From Thinopyrum elongatum (lineage: Eukaryota > Streptophyta > Magnoliopsida > Poales > Poaceae), in the NCBI GenBank assembly GCA_011799875.1, contig CM022297.1, positions 542,708,220 to 542,772,219 on the forward strand: a DNA stretch of 64,000 nt. The letters run 5' to 3'. A program made the position numbers and the translations under genes. The notes beneath the pieces are model-generated. The model did no database searches, had not been told where the DNA came from, and was given only the letters and a program-made list of their open reading frames with translations. Shown here one piece after another: positions 49,404 through 59,084 of this stretch; within the stretch, counting starts at the first letter, position 1; each line of letters opens with the position of its first letter.

Positions 49404-49735
49404 CCGGGCAAGAATCGCACCACTCCGCCGCTCCGCAGCTCCTTCTTCCACCATTTTCTCCACTCTTTCGATGGCTTCCGATGAGCAGGAAGAGCAGTTC
49501 CCCGGCATACAAGCCGGCCGGGTGGCCCACCGAGCCCGGCGGATACGAGCGAGGCAACTCGCTGCTCCACCTGCCTCCCCTAGGCCGACGGAGCAAGTTG
49601 CCGCCCAATCCGGCGCGTGGTTCAGCAACTCGCTGCTCCAACCCAGCTCGCGGAGGAGTGGCGAGTTGCTCAAGACGGTGGGGGTGCCAAGATCAAAACC
49701 ATGTGATGCCAAACTTCTCTAGTGAAGTTTTTTGT
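49404..49735 (+). mobile_element. Right part of the gene-like unit split by element E
   Basis: This continues the sequence cut at 1853 (imperfect CCGAG/CCGGG duplication). It is GC-rich like the left part and contains a small ORF. The right border is set only by the drop to AT-rich sequence near 49735. Confidence 0.35.
49471..49722 (+). CDS. Small hypothetical ORF, gene-like relic (83 codons)
   Basis: The ATG lies about 67 bases after the element E junction, and the TATA-like box of the same ancestral unit lies near 1828 on the other side of E. The product would be Arg/Ala/Pro-rich, beginning MASDEQEEQFPGIQAG, with a short internal repeat (RQLAAPP / SNSLLQP encoded by similar DNA). I recognise no domain. 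It may be the start of an ORF carried by a TE, and its promoter and start codon are now about 47.6 kb apart. Function is unknown and expression is doubtful. Confidence 0.25.
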   Translation: MASDEQEEQFPGIQAGRVAHRARRIRARQLAAPPASPRPTEQVAAQSGAWFSNSLLQPSSRRSGELLKTVGVPRSKPCDAKLL

Positions 49736-51062
49736 AGGCGGATTATAAACATGAAAAATAAACCTACTTTATTGCGAACTTATTTATTTATTTATTGTAG
49801 CAAGCCCTTTGTGATCAGTAATATGTATGCACAACAACATTGGTGAGAGAAGAAAACTGGATCTAGAATTCGGATTTTTAATAAAAAAAAGGTGGTTACT
49901 ATGCGTCGGCCGGCGGATCATTTTAAAAGATCTGCCGCCTCGCGAGCCGTAAGATCTAACACAATCAAGTGACCGAGCGTCTTACTTTACTTTGCAACAA
50001 AGGGCTTGTTGCGGAAACATTTACAAAGAGAGGTTATGTTGCATTTTTTTTGGCAACATAGGTTGTGTTGTGGGATTTTTTTTTTTGCAACATAGGTCAT
50101 GTTGCAAAAAAAAAATGTGTCTTCACTTTTTTCTGCAACAGAGGTATTGTTACAGAAAAACTTTGCAACTGAGGTGATGTTGCAGATTGTTTTTCTTTGT
50201 CTTCTCCTTTATGCGGTGTTATAGAAGAAAATTTTGCAACATGACTTATGTTGTAGAAATCTTTCTTGCAACAGATCAAATGTTGCAAAAAAAGAGAACA
50301 CCATTGTCGTTCGCCACGAGCTCCCGCCGGACGCGGCTGATGGAAATCTTTTTCCATTAAACACTCTTATATTCAAATTCTACTATTGTTCGTGAGAGAA
50401 GAAAATTGAAAGAGGACTGAAAGCTAGAGAAGGAAGATAACGTACTGAAATGATGGAACTTACAAATATATGGGAATGTCCTGGTGTTTGATTAGTATAC
50501 TGGCAGCTATATATTGAACTATAGATCAATTCACTCTGGATCAATCGGTGCCCGCGGGTGCCGGATGGTGCGTCGCTCGCGGCTCGCCGTACAGTGCATC
50601 GGCGTTGCCACGCCTCACGGCTCACGCCCTGACCAAAGATCGCCGGTGGGACGACGGGAGGAGGTGGCTCACGGCGGCAGTCCATGTTCTGGCGAGACAC
50701 TGAGACGTGCACCATCGAGAAGGTTTTTTTTTTCTTGGCAACACAAGATCGAGAAGTTCCTTTCTTGGGATACACGAGCTAGAAGTTGGAAAGTTAGAGA
50801 AATTGAAGGAGAAAAGTATGTGATTATGGGATATTTCCCGATCCACTACAACCAAGAGATGGGACATAGGACCCAGGACCGGCGCCTCAAACAATTAGCT
50901 GGGCCGTAGCAAACAATACCTCCCAAAATACGGGGGAAGAATATGCCTCCGGGACTCCCGGCTGCTGGACATGGGGAAGACGAAGGGATTAGCAATGGCC
51001 GGCCGTAGACTAGTGTAGTGTATCTGTGTTGTGGGAGTGGAGATCCGTGCGACCGTATGTGC
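49736..51062. other. Low-copy or TE-derived spacer with TTGCAACA-type degenerate repeats
   Basis: From about 49990 to 50295 the sequence is a run of degenerate TTGCAACA/TGTTGCAA motifs in both orientations, separated by A- or T-rich tracts. A similar arrangement is known from subterminal regions of some plant DNA transposons. No termini were found. From 50300 to 51062 I see a GC-rich patch (about 50540-50720) with no recognisable protein. Confidence 0.45.
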
Positions 51063-51124
51063 ACATAGTTTTAACTTTTTAGTTAAAATATCTACATAGT
51101 TTTAACTTTTTAGTTAAAATATCT
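51063..51124. repeat. Perfect 31-bp direct repeat, each unit containing an inverted repeat
   Basis: Two identical 31-bp units (51063-51093, 51094-51124) each contain TTTTAACTTTTTAGTTAAAA, which can fold on itself. It is AT-rich. It could be a replication-slippage product. Confidence 0.75.
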
Positions 51125-51466
51125 CCAAAGTATAACCGTTCTCGTTCGGTTTGTATGAAATCCATCATGTTTGTATGAAATCCGGCCGGTTTTGCATCAA
51201 ATCCGGATGGGTTTGATCGAATTTTGTCCGATTGGTTTGAGTTATTGTGAAAATATATGCGGCTAGCGTTGGATGACTTTCTCCCGCATCCGTGTCCATG
51301 AACTGGTCCCCTATCTATGAACGGGTGCAGGAGAAAATTTGCAGATCGCCATTGGATATGCCCTAAGGTCTCCGCCCGTATCACCATGCAGGTCTAGTTC
51401 CTCTTTTATTCCGTTACCCGTGTATCAAGATTGAGATTTATTTCCCGCGCACCCCATGTTTTCTTT
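51125..51466. other. Spacer with a possible diverged DNA-transposon end
   Basis: A segment ending near 51364 reads, on the minus strand, AGGGCATATCCAATGGCGA, similar in style to the GGGCATCTCCAACG termini at 1325. No partner terminus was identified. Otherwise I see nothing in it. Confidence 0.25.
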
Positions 51467-51735
51467 TAATACAGTACAGACTATATACACAGATACACTC
51501 ACTTCTACAAACACACGCGCACACGTTACTCCTATGAGCATCCCTGAGAGACTGAGTAGTCACATCATCTTGAGATAATGAAGTCACCACAGGCGCCTCC
51601 ATTATCGACAAAAACATCTTCTCCCATTGGTTTAACATCGCCAAAAATTCTAAAATAAATTCAGAAAATATGGACACCAGGGCGAAATCTAGAACTGAAC
51701 TTGATGGTTTAGTCCCACCAAAAAGAACCTAATCA
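51467..51735 (-). mobile_element. Au-type SINE, diverged
   Basis: The plus strand carries the reverse complement of the Au SINE body, in the expected order: 'acagtacaga', 'cctatgagca', 'gagagactga', 'catcttgaga', 'ggcgcctcc'. The tRNA-like head at the right end is too diverged to show clean A and B boxes. It is similar to 63451-63620. Confidence 0.6.
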
Positions 51736-51931
51736 TTTGAGCAAGGGCCAGTTCATTTACATACCCTAAAGAAGGAAAGAAAAACATGACGTGCCACTCC
51801 AAAAGATGGGGTAAACAGCCCAATCCAATAAAATGCCGCGAAAGGGTTGCCAAACGGAAAACAAGTTTTTAAGGCATCTACAGCCGGCGCCTCAAACCCG
51901 CCTCATACACTCGGGCGGGCCACCTGGTCAC

Positions 51932-53364
51932 CGGGGCCGGCCTTGTGTTTCGGGAGGCCCTAGGCGAACTCGAGGACATGGGCCCCTATATTCTAAGACC
52001 ATATATGTGTATACGTGTGTGTGATACATAAACATATTAAGAATAAATTTCAACCACAATAATTTTTGGACAATGTCATGTTACGACACAAATACTAAAA
52101 ATATAGCAAAATGAAACTAACATGACATGATTACCTTAAATAAGAACCAACTTCGCCCGACTCCATCGACAACAATAATACTTCTGTGCTTCAGAAAAAG
52201 TTTCTTCGGGCGTTTCTTGATGCAAAGTCATTAAGGGCACAGTCAAGATCAACATTGTCCAAGATATCCTTCTCAATGCAGCACATAGCCAAGCATTCAA
52301 TCTGTCTTGCAACATAGTTGACCTCAAATAATTTTTCAAGAGTTTCAGTTTAGAGAAACTTCTTTCAGCTAAGGCTATAGACACAGGCACTGTTGAGAGG
52401 ATCTGATAGGCAAGAGAGACATTTGGATAGCAATCTACATCCATAACAAATTGAAGAATCTCAAGCGCTGACATCAAACCATTTGGCAAAGTTACCTGTA
52501 ACACTTTCAACTCAGAGACAAAATCATCAAGATCAACATCAGATGAGTTATCATTAGAAAAAACTTTTGCAAAAGTAGTGCAACATTCCCGTAGATTGCT
52601 ATCATCCAAGGACTTCAGATTTTTTGGATTGAATAAAAACCCAAACACCTCTTCAAATTCTTCAACTGCTCAAAGAGACTAGTCAATGAAAGAATTGCAG
52701 TGTCAATGATGACTAGAAAATTATAAAGAAAAGAGGATATAGAAAATTAGAAATTTATACATAGGATGATTGAAACCCTAGATGTGTAGATATAATGACA
52801 GAAAATTAGGATGGATCATGGATGGATGAATAGTTGAATATGTACTAAAGAATAAAAAAAACTATTGAAATAGGGCTTTGGGGGGAATCGGGGATGGATC
52901 AGGTCATCAGGAACATGTACATGGATGGATTCATGGATACGTACTGTTTAGTATACGTTATACATATTGCCGCCTTGCCGGATGTCGGATGGCCGCGCGG
53001 CGCGCGCAGCGACGACGACTAGTGGCGGCCAAGGAGCCGAGCGACAAGTACACGGTCGACAAGAGGACGAAGTCGCGAAGATGAACTGACGAGGGACGAA
53101 GGCACACGACGAGATCTTTGATTTGTTTTAGAAGCAAAACGAGCGGCCGTGGCGCCGTGCCTTGCGTATGGCTGGCGTGACACTTCGCCGTCGCTATAGC
53201 TAGCTATCTGCAGGGCCGGCCCATCTCGTTTCTTTTCTCATGTATAATTTTTTTTCATACCTATTTCTTGCTGGGCTATACTAATATGTATCCTACATAT
53301 GGGCCCCCTCCCGGCCAGGGCCCTGGGCCGTCGCCCCTCCCGCCATACCCCAGGGCCGGCCCTG
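51932..53364 (-). mobile_element. hAT-family DNA transposon (decayed)
   Basis: It is flanked by the perfect 8-bp duplication CTGGTCAC (51924-51931, 53365-53372). The ends are CGGGGCCGGCC on the left and, on the minus strand, CAGGGCCGGCC on the right. These match the widespread plant hAT terminus CAGGGCCGGC. It carries a minus-strand transposase remnant. The right part (52860-53364) holds nothing recognisable. Confidence 0.88.
52136..52690 (-). pseudogene. hAT transposase C-terminal fragment
   Basis: The longest frame (52136-52648, no ATG) contains AERSFSKLKLLKNYLRS, the signature of the hAT C-terminal dimerisation domain of zinc-finger-MYM-like/TTF-type plant transposases. A one-base deletion just after the LNA codons (about 52293) shifts the frame, so the following acidic segment of the dimerisation domain (CIEKDILDNVD in the alternative frame) is lost from the ORF. 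Another break lies near 52665. The catalytic core upstream is absent. The fragment is not functional. Confidence 0.8.
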
Positions 53365-54442
53365 CTGGTCACTGACAAGTCATGATTTTTCGACCCAGGA
53401 CGGGCGCCTCAAACGTGCCTGAAATGCTCGGGCTGACCGGCACCCCTCATATCCAGCCCAAATATGGGGCGAATATGGAGGCGCCTGGGCACGCCGCCAC
53501 ATCAGACCCGACCCACGCTGGCCCACCCAACCCCACATATATTTCTCCCCATCCGCTCGCCACTTCACTCCACTCCCCTCTGCCACCCAAGCTCGTCCCC
53601 AGCGCCGTCCGGCAGTCTCCGGCATGTCGGGCAGCGGATCCGAGTCCTTCACCTCCAGATATGTCGATCCCAAGCTCATCCCACGCGCCCCGAAGAGGAG
53701 GTGGCCGTCCGGCTTGCGCTCCGCCGCTTCCAGGAGGAGCTCCATGCACGACAGCGCTCGAACTCCTTCCGTCAGGAATCCATTGCGTCCGCCCAAATGG
53801 CGCATGGATCCGATGCTAGGGCAGCCATCGCGGCCTCACCGGAGGCCGAGCGGTCCGTTTGGCGTCCGAACGCGGTGTCAGACGCGCAACCCCTCCGTTG
53901 GTGCGCCAAGGCCATGGGTGCACCATGGGCGTCGTCCGACGCAAACATGGCGCGGCGTGCCCGCCGTGCGCGGCAGCGGGCGTGGGACGTGGCGGCAGCG
54001 CTCGCCGCGGTGGACGACGGCGAGGCGCGGTGCACTAGCCCGGGCGCCGCAACCGTATCGCGGTGGACGTCGCCGGCTCGTCCCAAAATGGATCCATCAT
54101 CGATCTGATGTCCACCGGCACCCAACGGCTTACCGGATCCGACGAGGAAGAGTAGGGCACGGGAGATGGCGGCGCCTTGAGTCCCGTGAGCTGGCTCGTG
54201 TCCCCTGCCCTACTCTACCTTGCCGGTGACCGGGCCAACACTCTGGGGAGTGCAGCCGGCCGCCGCACATGGCCACGGCGACCGGACGAGCTCCTCTTCA
54301 AGATCGCTACGTTGCATGTAATAATATGGATTTGAGGTTTCTAATTTAAGGTATCCGGATGTGAATTGCATTGTTTGAGACGTGACCGGTCGGTGTCCGT
54401 TTGAGGACCGAATTTGCAAGTCCAACTATAGATATGCTCTTA

Positions 54443-54715
54443 GGCTTGCCATAGTGGGTGTATCATAGCCGGTATCATGCACTCGGTAATAGCAAACATG
54501 ATGATGTAGCAGAGAATTAAGGAAGAGAGAGAGGGTTGGAGTAACATAGGTAGATACCGTAACATAATAAATGCTATACTACTTTGTGTCATGCATGACC
54601 ATAAATAAGGTCTTCAATGATACTACTCTATGATACTATGCACTATGAAAGTAGTATCATGCACTAGTATCATATGCATGATAGTAGTACATGATACTCT
54701 CCGATATGAGTAGCC
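54443..54715. mobile_element. Tourist-type MITE, 273 bp
   Basis: The ends are GGCTTGCCATAGTGGGTG on the left and, on the minus strand, GGCTACTCATATCGGAGAG on the right, both leading into GTATCAT-rich subterminal repeats. TTA flanks both sides (54440-54442, 54716-54718). The left TTA is shared with the right end of the neighbouring unit. It has no coding capacity. Confidence 0.75.
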
Positions 54716-54718
54716 TTA

Positions 54719-55491
54719 ATCCTCTAGAAAACGGGTGTCCGACGCAATTGCCGGTTCATCCACACAATCAAGATCCTTACACCCCATGCGGCCGAAAGTG
54801 CCTTGTCACTCTTTGATGTGCGTTCTCATAGCTTTACCGAACAAGTTCATATAATAAGCAATTATTGGATTAGGCTAGCTCCTAGGGTCATGTCATTACT
54901 GACGTAAAATACAGGAGCTAGCCGGCCAAAGGTTATTACTGGTCTACAAACTAAATGTTAGGCCAAAGGTAACCGGCCAGGGGTTAATTAAAACACACAT
55001 CGCTTGTTGGGGTTTGTCACATTGCGTTTGTTGATGATTAAAAATCGCAAAAGCTGGCTGCAGAAAAATGCAGACTTGGTGGCGTGCTTGTTGGCGTTTA
55101 TTAAGATTACTACTGGCCACCTCTCACCTGTCTAGTCAGCATCCACTGATGGTGGGTTTACTAGCTGGGATTAAAATTCGTAAAGGTAGGCTTGTCGTTT
55201 TGCCGATCGAGCACACTTATAGATCGTCCATATAGTCCCTCTTTTCCTGTTTAAGCAAGCAAGAGTTTTTCGTGTGCTAACTTTTGCTTGGTTATCTGTA
55301 CTTTCTAGACTTACTAGCTAAGTGTTGAACCTTGAAAAAAACGAATCTACTTACAGCACCTTGCCAGGCCCTGACATATGCACATGCATTAACAAGGCTG
55401 TCTTCTTTCCATCTTCTCTTTACACCAACAGTAGCTTCACACAATAGCTAGCCAGCCAGTGAGCCAAGAAAGCACGCTAGCTAGCTAGGAG
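54719..55491 (+). promoter_or_regulatory. Upstream region of the NLR gene
   Basis: This is about 770 bp of mixed sequence with no TE that I can recognise. The ~110 bp before the start codon are CT- and AGC-rich ('agctagccagccagtgagcc', 'gctagctagctagg'), as is common in grass 5' leaders. There is no unambiguous TATA box; 'cacttatagatcg' near 55213 is a weak candidate. It should contain the promoter and 5' UTR. Confidence 0.4.
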
Positions 55492-58400
55492 ATGGCGGGC
55501 GGAGTCATGACGGCCGGCGGAATCGTGACCGTTGTGAGTGGGGTAATGAACCCCCTCATCGTCAAGCTCACCACACTCATGGGCGATGAGTTCAAGAAGT
55601 TCAAAGGGGTCAGGAAGCAGGCCTCATTCCTCGAGAAGGAACTCAGTGCCATAAACGCTGCTCTTCAGAAGCTCGAGTTCACGGATGGTGAGCTCGATCC
55701 ACCCATCAAGGACTGGAGGGATCATGTTAGGGAGATGTCCTACGACATGGATAATTGCATCGAAGACTTCATGCATCAGTCTCGAGTTAATGATGCCAAG
55801 GCAGGCTTCATCGAGAAGACTGTTCGACGCATCAAGAAGTTGCGACAGCATCTTCGGATAGCCGACCGGATGGAAGAGCTCAAGACTCTTGCTATAGAGG
55901 CAAATGCTCGGCGCGAGAGGTATAAGATTGATGATTGGAAGCCTACCTCTAGCTCTGTGGTTGTTGACCCCCGGCTGCCTGCAGTCTACCAGGACGCAGC
56001 TACTCTTGTGGGCATCGATGGCCCAAGGGAGGAGGTTGCCACTTTGTTGATGGATACTCGGAAGAATCTCAGGGTGGTGTCCGTTGTTGGATTTGGTGGT
56101 CTTGGTAAAACTACACTTTCCAAACAGGTGTATGACCAGATTGGTTCGCAATTCAATTGCAATGCATTTTTTTCAGTGTCACAGAGGCCTGATATGGCCG
56201 AGCTACTCAACAATTTACAATTGAAACTTAAGATGAAGGGCCCCGATTCATCTCGTGCTCGCAAGGTGGAAGACATCATTGAAGAACTAAGGGAACATCT
56301 TAAAGAGAAGAGGTATTAGTCACTTGTCTATAATCGCCTGCATGGGCTACTCGTCTTGAATTTGAACTAAGTAATTGGTTAGACACATTTTTGGTACTGA
56401 TTTTTGTCCATCCAAGCCGCATGTTTGATTGTTTGGTCTATTGTGTGCTTAAGATAGAAATAGAAATTAGAAACAAAAACATGTAGAAAATACATTTTTA
56501 GAAAAACAGATTTATTTGTTTGTATATTTTCCATCCAACGTCATAAATTAGAAACATGTTTCTTTACAAGAAAAGCTCCTGAATTCCTATGTGACCCATA
56601 TGTGCTAAACCTGTCTGTAGTTTACATAAAGTTTCACATTAAAGATTAAACATACCTTTCCATACCTTTAAGGTGAAAATATTTTATCTAAATATTGATA
56701 CATGGGGTCACATTCACATATACGGTATTGACTTTTTTCCATGCATGTAAAATTTGTCATTGTTTACTTTTTTAAACTTTGTATAGATATGGAAATTTAT
56801 AAAGAAAGACAAAAGGAGTAGAAATACAATCATTATATTATAAAGCTTGATTGAAGTTTTGGTATCTTTTCTATGTGGTGTAAAAACTGCCTATTCCTTT
56901 AGAAACATTTTGGGTACTCACCTATGCCTTTAGTAAAGAGAGTTGTTTTAAAATAAAGGCTCCGTGATGCCTATGTGAAACTTATGGCTAGACAACCATA
57001 TGTTTCGGTGTTACTTTTGTACTCATTATGACAATTCATTGCTTCTCAGAAAATTCCCTATATCCCTTTAGTGAATAGAAAAGAGTTTCTCTGAAACACA
57101 TATCATCTACGATTTAAGCAAATCATATAGTAATGTAATTAACCTATGCAAACATTTGCGTAGGTACCTTATTGTTGTTGATGATTTGTGGGATCAATCG
57201 GCATGGAATACTATTAAGTGTGCTTTTCCAGAAGATTGTAATGGAAGTAGAATAATAGTCACAACACGAGTGGAATCTGTGGCCATTGGAGCCTGCCAGA
57301 ATGACCGTGAGTGCATCTACAGATTGAAACCCCTCAATGAAGAAAACTCAAGAATGCTATTGTTGAATAGAGTATTTGGATCCGAACATGGTTGTCCACC
57401 CCAACTGAAAGAAGTTCTGTCTGAGATTTTGAAGAAGTGTCATGGATTGCCACTTGCAGTTATCACAATGGCTAGCATATTAGCCAATGAAGGAATATCA
57501 AGGAAGGGCTGGGAGAGTATAAGGGATTCTTTGGGTGCCCAGTTTGCTACAAATCCTAGCTTGGAAGAGATGAAGAGCATATTAAACCTTAGCTACATGC
57601 ATCTTCCCGCCCGTCTGCGGGCATGTTTTCTGTACCTTGGTATGTATCCTGAAGATTGCGAGATCTTAAGGGATGATTTGGTTCGGCAATGGATAGCTGA
57701 AGGCCTACTTGTTAGTAATTTGCATGTGACCGATCTGGAGGATCTTGGCAGGAGTTATTTCAATGAGCTTATCAATAAAAGCATGATACAACCTTGTAAA
57801 ATAGAGTATGGAGAGGTGTTGTCTTGCAGAGTACATGACATGATGCTTGACTTGATCCTAAGCAAGTGTGATGAGGATAACTTCATAAGTGTGGCATACA
57901 AGCATGAAGACATGGCAAGAATACATGATTGCAAATACAAGGTTCGACGATTATCTTTGTGTTCCATGGGCGGTGGCGGAGCAACATGTGACCACACTGT
58001 TATTGTTAGCTTAGCTCAAGTTCGATCATTTTCACTGTTGGGGAAATCCATGCCTCCTCTTTTATCGTTCAGGTATCTTCGGGTGTTCAGAATTGATCAA
58101 CACGGAGAAGATGTGGAGACACTTAACCTCAATGCTATCAGCCAATTGTTTCAACTAAGGTATTTGTATGTTTCCAGACAAGGTTTTTTACAACTCCCTG
58201 CTAAACTTTGCGGGCTTAATTACTTGGAGACGCTAGACCTGGGTGGTGTACGACTCAAGAGCATCCCCTCGGATATAGCCCATTTGCCCTGCTTGTCCTT
58301 TCTTGAAATCAGGATGGATGAAATGCTACCCGAATGGATTGGGAATATGAAATCATTGCGCAATTTGAGGATTTTCCGGTTGCCGTATGTGACAACCAAA

Positions 58401-59084
58401 CAGAGGGAAGTGAATGTGATGAAGGGTATTATGGGTCTTGGCGAGCTGACCAACCTAAGGGTACTGGAGATCCAATTGGGGTCTTTGGAGAAGCCAGAGC
58501 TTCATGCTTTGGCCTGCTCCATTGGAAAGCTCCATACCCTAAACAATCTTCAGATATTAGGGAACCATACTGAAACCGATGACAAGTTGTGCTCACTATC
58601 TAATCCATTTCAACATATTGAGCAATTTCACGGGTCAGGCTGGAATTTCCGTAGAGTTCCCATATGGATGGGTGGTCTCCATTGCCTCCGCATAGTCAAC
58701 CTTTGTGTGCAAGAGACGTCAACTGAGCAGGTTCATCTTCTTGGAATGCTTCCCTCCCTTGTCATTCTCCATTTCAGTCCATCACAAATCCCTACTGAAA
58801 GGGCTATATTCGGCACGGGACTATTCCCAGTTTTGGAGGTTTTCACATTTTGGTCTGCGGATGACGTTTCGGCGTACCTGGGGTTCGAGGAGGGGGCCCT
58901 GCCCAAACTACGAACCCTGGTTCTGTGTATAGATGTGTGGGGCGGCACTGTACCAGTTGGCATGCAGCACCTATTACGCCTTGAGAAGATACAACTGCCT
59001 GGGGATTACTCCAGTGATGCCACAATATTATCTGCGTTTAGGAACGCCTTGTCAATGCATCCAAACCCCCCTTTAGTTGAATAG
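55492..59084 (+). CDS. CC-NB-LRR (NLR) disease-resistance-type protein, two exons
   Basis: The predicted intracellular immune receptor has 913 codons. Exon 1 is 55492-56312 and exon 2 is 57164-59084, joined at AG|GTATTA...TTGCGTAG|G within an Arg codon (residue 274). An Rx-type coiled-coil domain spans about residues 5-135 and carries the EDVID-like segment MSYDMDNCIEDF (82-93). NB-ARC follows: P-loop GFGGLGKTT (200-208, Lys206), kinase-2 YLIVVDDLWD (275-284), RNBS-B GSRIIVTTR (301-309), GLPL (368-371), RNBS-D CFLYLGMYPED (from 428), and VHD in the MHD position (497-499). Leucine-rich repeats run from about 550 to the end. All key nucleotide-binding motifs are present and there is no internal stop, so it looks intact. 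The exon 1 frame reads into a stop (56317-56319) if unspliced. No integrated decoy domain is seen. The ATG at 55492 is the first in frame and gives a family-like N-terminus. Confidence 0.92.
56313..57163 (+). other. Intron of the NLR gene (851 bp)
   Basis: It starts GTATTAGT and ends TTTGCGTAG, AT-rich throughout. It lies between RNBS-A and kinase-2 of the NB-ARC domain (phase 2). I see no TE terminus inside it. Confidence 0.85.

Larger units (their letters stand above)
51872..54439. mobile_element. PIF/Harbinger-like gene-carrying unit, split by a hAT element
   Basis: The left end AGGCATCTACAGCC follows TTA (51869-51871). The right end reads GAGCATATCTATAG on the minus strand and is followed by TTA (54440-54442). 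The 3-bp TTA duplication and the style of the ends suit PIF/Harbinger. The hAT insertion (51932-53364) separates 51872-51923 from the remainder. The interior (53373-54439) is GC-rich, with a TATA-like CATATATTTC (about 53535) and a plausible start at 53624 (MSGSGSESFTSRYVDP), but frames are broken and there is no known domain. Confidence 0.45.

Noticed and set aside
53624..54229. 201-codon ORF as an intact gene
   Set aside because: It begins plausibly but turns into Arg-rich sequence, with competing frames in both other plus frames. It lies within a TTA-flanked repeat-like unit and looks frame-broken.
56313..57163. Reading the NLR as two separate genes
   Set aside because: GT...AG borders restore the kinase-2 region in frame across the gap, and neither half has a complete NB-ARC by itself. 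A single two-exon gene is far more likely.
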